Assembly: GCA_963665935.1 (NCBI GenBank)
Contig: OY762510.1
Span: 1-64,000, forward strand
Source of the DNA: Syntrophus sp963665935
Lineage (GTDB): Bacteria > Desulfobacterota > Syntrophia > Syntrophales > Syntrophaceae
Reading direction: 5' to 3'
Length of the DNA: 64,000 bases
In this document: piece by piece, positions 61,789 through 64,000 of the stretch
How positions within the stretch are numbered: position 1 is the first letter of the stretch
Layout of the letters: every line of letters starts with the position of its first letter
Notes under the pieces: model-generated
What the model was told of the DNA's origin: nothing
The model's database searches: none
What the model saw: only the letters and a program-made list of their open reading frames with translations
Made by a program: the position numbers and the translations under genes

Positions 61789-62537
61789 CGGTCGCCGCCT
61801 TCCGGATCGCTCTTCCTGACTTCCCGGAGAAATTTCCGATCCTCTTCCGTCAGCTCCAATTTTTCGATCAGGTCCGGTCTGCGCAACCAGGTCCGTTTCA
61901 GCGACTCCTTACGGCGCCACTCCGTGATCAACTTGTGATGACCCGACAGAAGGACTTCCGGAACGCTCCACCCGCGATATTCACTCGGCCGGGTGTATTG
62001 AGGGTATTCCAGCAATCCGAAGGAAAGAGAATCTTCAGACGCCGATTCGGCATTTCCCAGAACGCCGGGGACAAGACGCGAAACGGCATCAACCAGAATC
62101 ATTGCCGGCAATTCGCCGCCCGTCAGGACGTAATCTCCGATGGAGATTTCCCGATTGGCAAGCTTTGTCCGAATCCTCTCATCAACGCCTTCATAGTGTC
62201 CACAAAGAAGGACAATCCGGGAATGCCTTGAGAGTTCTTCCGCAACGGTCTGGTTAAAGACCTGCCCCTGCGGCGTCAAAAGAACGATCGGAATCGCTTC
62301 TCTGTCCGCCCCGATAGACCGGAGAGCCTTATCCACAGGCTCAACCTTCATCAACATTCCACCACCACCGCCATAGGGGGCATCGTCCGTCATCCGGTGG
62401 CGATCCTCCGTATAGTCACGGATGTTGTGAAGGCAGATTTGAACCAGTCCCTTCTCCTGCGCCTTCTTCAAAAGGCTGGAGCTGAAGGGGGAATCAAACA
62501 TCTCAGGAAAGGTGGAAAGAATATCGAATCGGATCAC
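61785..62537 (-). CDS. trmD: tRNA (guanine-N1-)-methyltransferase
   Basis: A 250-residue SPOUT enzyme that makes m1G37 in tRNA. FDILSTFPEMFDSPFSSSLL, DDAPYGGGGGMLMKVEPV, LCGHYEGVDERI, GDYVLTGGELPAM and YTRPSEYRGWSVPEVLLSGHH are its family signatures in order. The start is GTG at 62537. It follows rimM by 11 bases and overlaps the SPOUT methyltransferase gene. Confidence 0.97.
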   Translation of the reverse strand: MIRFDILSTFPEMFDSPFSSSLLKKAQEKGLVQICLHNIRDYTEDRHRMTDDAPYGGGGGMLMKVEPVDKALRSIGADREAIPIVLLTPQGQVFNQTVAEELSRHSRIVLLCGHYEGVDERIRTKLANREISIGDYVLTGGELPAMILVDAVSRLVPGVLGNAESASEDSLSFGLLEYPQYTRPSEYRGWSVPEVLLSGHHKLITEWRRKESLKRTWLRRPDLIEKLELTEEDRKFLREVRKSDPEGGDR

Positions 62538-62548
62538 AGGACTCTTTC

Positions 62549-63049
62549 CTAAAGCCCTTTCAGCAGCCGCACAACCATTTCCTGCTTTTCAAAATCAATC
62601 TTCAGTATAACATCTGAAATCGCCGGTAGAAGAATCTCCCGCTCCCCGCCGCTGCAGACGTAAACGTCATTGCTGCCCGTCGCGAAGATGCTCTCGATGG
62701 TTCCCAGATAGTTCCCCTCTTCCGTCAAAACTCTCAGGCCGATCAAATCCCGCCAGTAATACTCATCTGCCGAAAGCTGGGCGTGGGCATCCTCCGGGAT
62801 CAACACCCGGCATCCGACGAGCTTCTGCGCCTCCTCGACGGTATTGACCGTTTCAAGCTCCAGGAAGAAAAAAGTCAAATGGGAATCGATTTTTCTTACC
62901 GGATGGTTTACAGGCTCCTCTTTCCCCCTGGCGATCAAGACCTCACCGAGGGAGTCAAGGTCCTCCTCTGCATCGGCATAGGATTTAACCTTCATCCGAC
63001 CCTTCAAACCATGCGCTTTTACGATTTCCCCGATTTCAAAGAACTTCAT
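62549..63049 (-). CDS. rimM: 16S rRNA processing protein RimM
   Basis: A 166-residue ribosome maturation factor. EIGEIVKAHGLKGRMKVKSY is the N-terminal motif. The PRC-like C-terminal domain has YYWRDLIGLRVLTEEGNYLGTIESIFATGSNDVYV and EILLPAISDVI. It acts in 30S head assembly near S19. It lies 8 bases after the KH-domain gene and 11 before trmD. Confidence 0.95.
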   Translation of the reverse strand: MKFFEIGEIVKAHGLKGRMKVKSYADAEEDLDSLGEVLIARGKEEPVNHPVRKIDSHLTFFFLELETVNTVEEAQKLVGCRVLIPEDAHAQLSADEYYWRDLIGLRVLTEEGNYLGTIESIFATGSNDVYVCSGGEREILLPAISDVILKIDFEKQEMVVRLLKGL

Positions 63050-63057
63050 GCAAGGGT

Positions 63058-63288
63058 TTACTCGATGATCTCCAGCACGGCCCTCTTGCGAAGCTTCGTT
63101 GATGCCGCACTCAAGATCGTCCTCATTGCCTTTGCGGTTCTGCCTTGTTTGCCGATCACCTTACCCAGGTCTTCCTTTGCCACTCGAAGTTCGATCACGG
63201 ATGTCTGTTCACCGACCACCTCAGAAACTTCGACTGCTTCGGTGTTGTCTACCAACGCTTGAGCAATGTACTTGATCAAATCTTTCAT
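63058..63288 (-). CDS. KH-domain RNA-binding protein (YlqC/KhpA family)
   Basis: A 76-residue protein. MKDLIKYIAQALVDNTEAVEV starts at 63288, 8 bases after GGAGG; a GTG 15 bases upstream is less likely. The single KH domain has the GKVIGKQGRTAKAMR loop (GxxG). It is the KhpA-type protein usually found between rpsP and rimM in Gram-positive and deltaproteobacterial genomes. It binds RNA, and its partner KhpB is not in the window. Confidence 0.93.
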   Translation of the reverse strand: MKDLIKYIAQALVDNTEAVEVSEVVGEQTSVIELRVAKEDLGKVIGKQGRTAKAMRTILSAASTKLRKRAVLEIIE

Positions 63289-63459
63289 CGTCGTAACCTC
63301 CACGGAATCATCCTCAATAAAACCTTCTGTAGATATCGACTTTTAACGGCATCCCCTTCCGGCACAAAGCACTTACTTACAGACGAAATGCATCCACCAG
63401 AGACATATCATGCCCTTGGCGACTTGTTTTTTCCAGGATTCCAGGGTCAGTTTCGGCAG

Positions 63460-63711
63460 TTACGCCCCAACTTTAATCCCCTTTTTCTGAAGGAGCTGAG
63501 AAACCGTCAACGTCGGTTTCGCCCCTTTGGATAGCCATTCCAACAGCCTGCTTTCCTGAAGATTGACTTCTGCAGGATCTTTCCCTGGATCGTAATTGCC
63601 TACAATCTCCAGGAACCTTCCATCACGGGGAGATTCGGAATCAGTTATCACAATTCTGTAAAACGGTTTCTTCTTTGCTCCCATGCGCGCTAATCTTATC
63701 TTGACTGCCAT
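63460..63711 (-). CDS. rpsP: Ribosomal protein bS16
   Basis: An 83-residue 30S ribosomal protein. KIRLARMGAKKKPFYRIVITDSESPRDGRFLEIVGNYDP (39 residues, positions about 4-42) and WLSKGAKPTLTVSQLLQKKGI are full-length matches to bS16. It lies 77 bases after ffh and opens the classical operon. Confidence 0.97.
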   Translation of the reverse strand: MAVKIRLARMGAKKKPFYRIVITDSESPRDGRFLEIVGNYDPGKDPAEVNLQESRLLEWLSKGAKPTLTVSQLLQKKGIKVGA

Positions 63712-63787
63712 CCTCTTTGCTAAATACCTCCCAATGATATAATTTTAGAATTATTATGGTTTATTTTCTAACACAGCTTTAACTTTT

Positions 63788-64000
63788 TTAAAAGCGGAAA
63801 TTGCCCCTCCGCAGAGCTTTCAGTCCTCCCTTTGAGGTGAACCGCTTCATCATCTTTTTGATTTCGGCATAGTTTTTCAGCAGCTGATTGACATCCTGCA
63901 CGGACGTGCCGCTTCCCAGGGCAATCCTTTTTCTTCTCCGCCCGTCGATCAACAGATAATTGTTGCGTTCCTTGATGGTCATGGAATCGATGATGGCCAT
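63788..64000 (-). CDS. ffh: Signal recognition particle protein Ffh, C-terminal part
   Basis: Only 70 residues are visible. They are the C-terminal end of the RNA-binding M domain: AIIDSMTIKERNN, RRKRIALGSGTSVQDVNQLLKNY and KKMMKRF. The gene runs off the window edge on the minus strand, so the GTPase domain lies outside. It precedes rpsP in the same direction. Confidence 0.95.
   Translation of the reverse strand: MAIIDSMTIKERNNYLLIDGRRRKRIALGSGTSVQDVNQLLKNYAEIKKMMKRFTSKGGLKALRRGNFRF

Noticed and set aside
1..64000. tRNA, rRNA or riboswitch genes
   Set aside because: No cloverleaf, rRNA core sequence or riboswitch motif was recognised while reading the intergenic regions; absence is by eye only.

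Overview
The window looks like a chromosomal segment of a Gram-negative deltaproteobacterium (Desulfobacterota, plausibly Syntrophales). This rests on gene content and order, not on a database search. It has a housekeeping block in the order ffh-rpsP-KH-rimM-trmD-SPOUT methyltransferase-rplS-rnhB-yraN, and a complete exosortase/PEP-CTERM exopolysaccharide system with an outer-membrane beta-barrel protein.

Region 1 (1-9.4 kb, + strand) opens with the end of an outer-membrane barrel protein. It continues with the core exopolysaccharide assembly genes: chain-length determinant, BY-type kinase-like ATPase, ExeA-like ATPase and a polyprenyl-phosphate sugar transferase carrying a degenerate GGDEF-like N-terminus. 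Then comes a nucleotide-sugar trio (oxidoreductase, hexapeptide acetyltransferase, DegT aminotransferase) that resembles the WbpB/WbpD/WbpE route to diacetamido-uronic acids, and the first of five FemAB-like acyltransferases. A clean terminator with a TTCG loop closes the block at 9.39 kb.

Region 2 (9.6-35.7 kb, + strand) is a long accessory polysaccharide cluster that becomes visibly AT-richer toward its end. It holds four more FemAB-like proteins, a polysaccharide deacetylase fused to a DUF354 domain, a second deacetylase-like protein, two family 2 glycosyltransferases, an epimerase, a second oxidoreductase and aminotransferase, a YdjC/ChbG-type deacetylase, a methyltransferase, an MBOAT/SGNH O-acylation pair, an O-antigen-ligase/polymerase-like protein, a Wzx-type flippase, a CapA-like protein, two tandem TupA-like ATP-grasp proteins and an asparagine-synthetase-like protein. 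Together they would build, export, polymerise and decorate (acetyl, acyl, amide) an extracellular polymer.

Region 3 (35.8-46.4 kb) has an IS110-family element, a secreted beta-helix protein, and the sorting and regulatory module: exosortase, PrsK sensor kinase, PrsR sigma-54 activator. Two divergently oriented PEP-CTERM proteins follow, each preceded by a recognisable -24/-12 sigma-54 promoter. One PEP-CTERM protein carries residues that look like a thioester (Cys-Gln) adhesin domain.

Region 4 (46.8-53.8 kb) is a decay zone: a radical-SAM gene with two stops and two frameshifts, an M28 peptidase with an in-frame TGA, two broken AAA/DUF4143 genes beside one intact copy, a multi-hairpin element, and several toxin-antitoxin genes and remnants.

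Region 5 (53.8-64 kb) returns to ordinary chromosome: a beta-CASP metallo-hydrolase, a NarL-type two-component pair, an ABC exporter, a palindromic repeat and the minus-strand translation/tRNA-modification operon, which runs off the window end inside ffh. No rRNA, tRNA or CRISPR array was seen.
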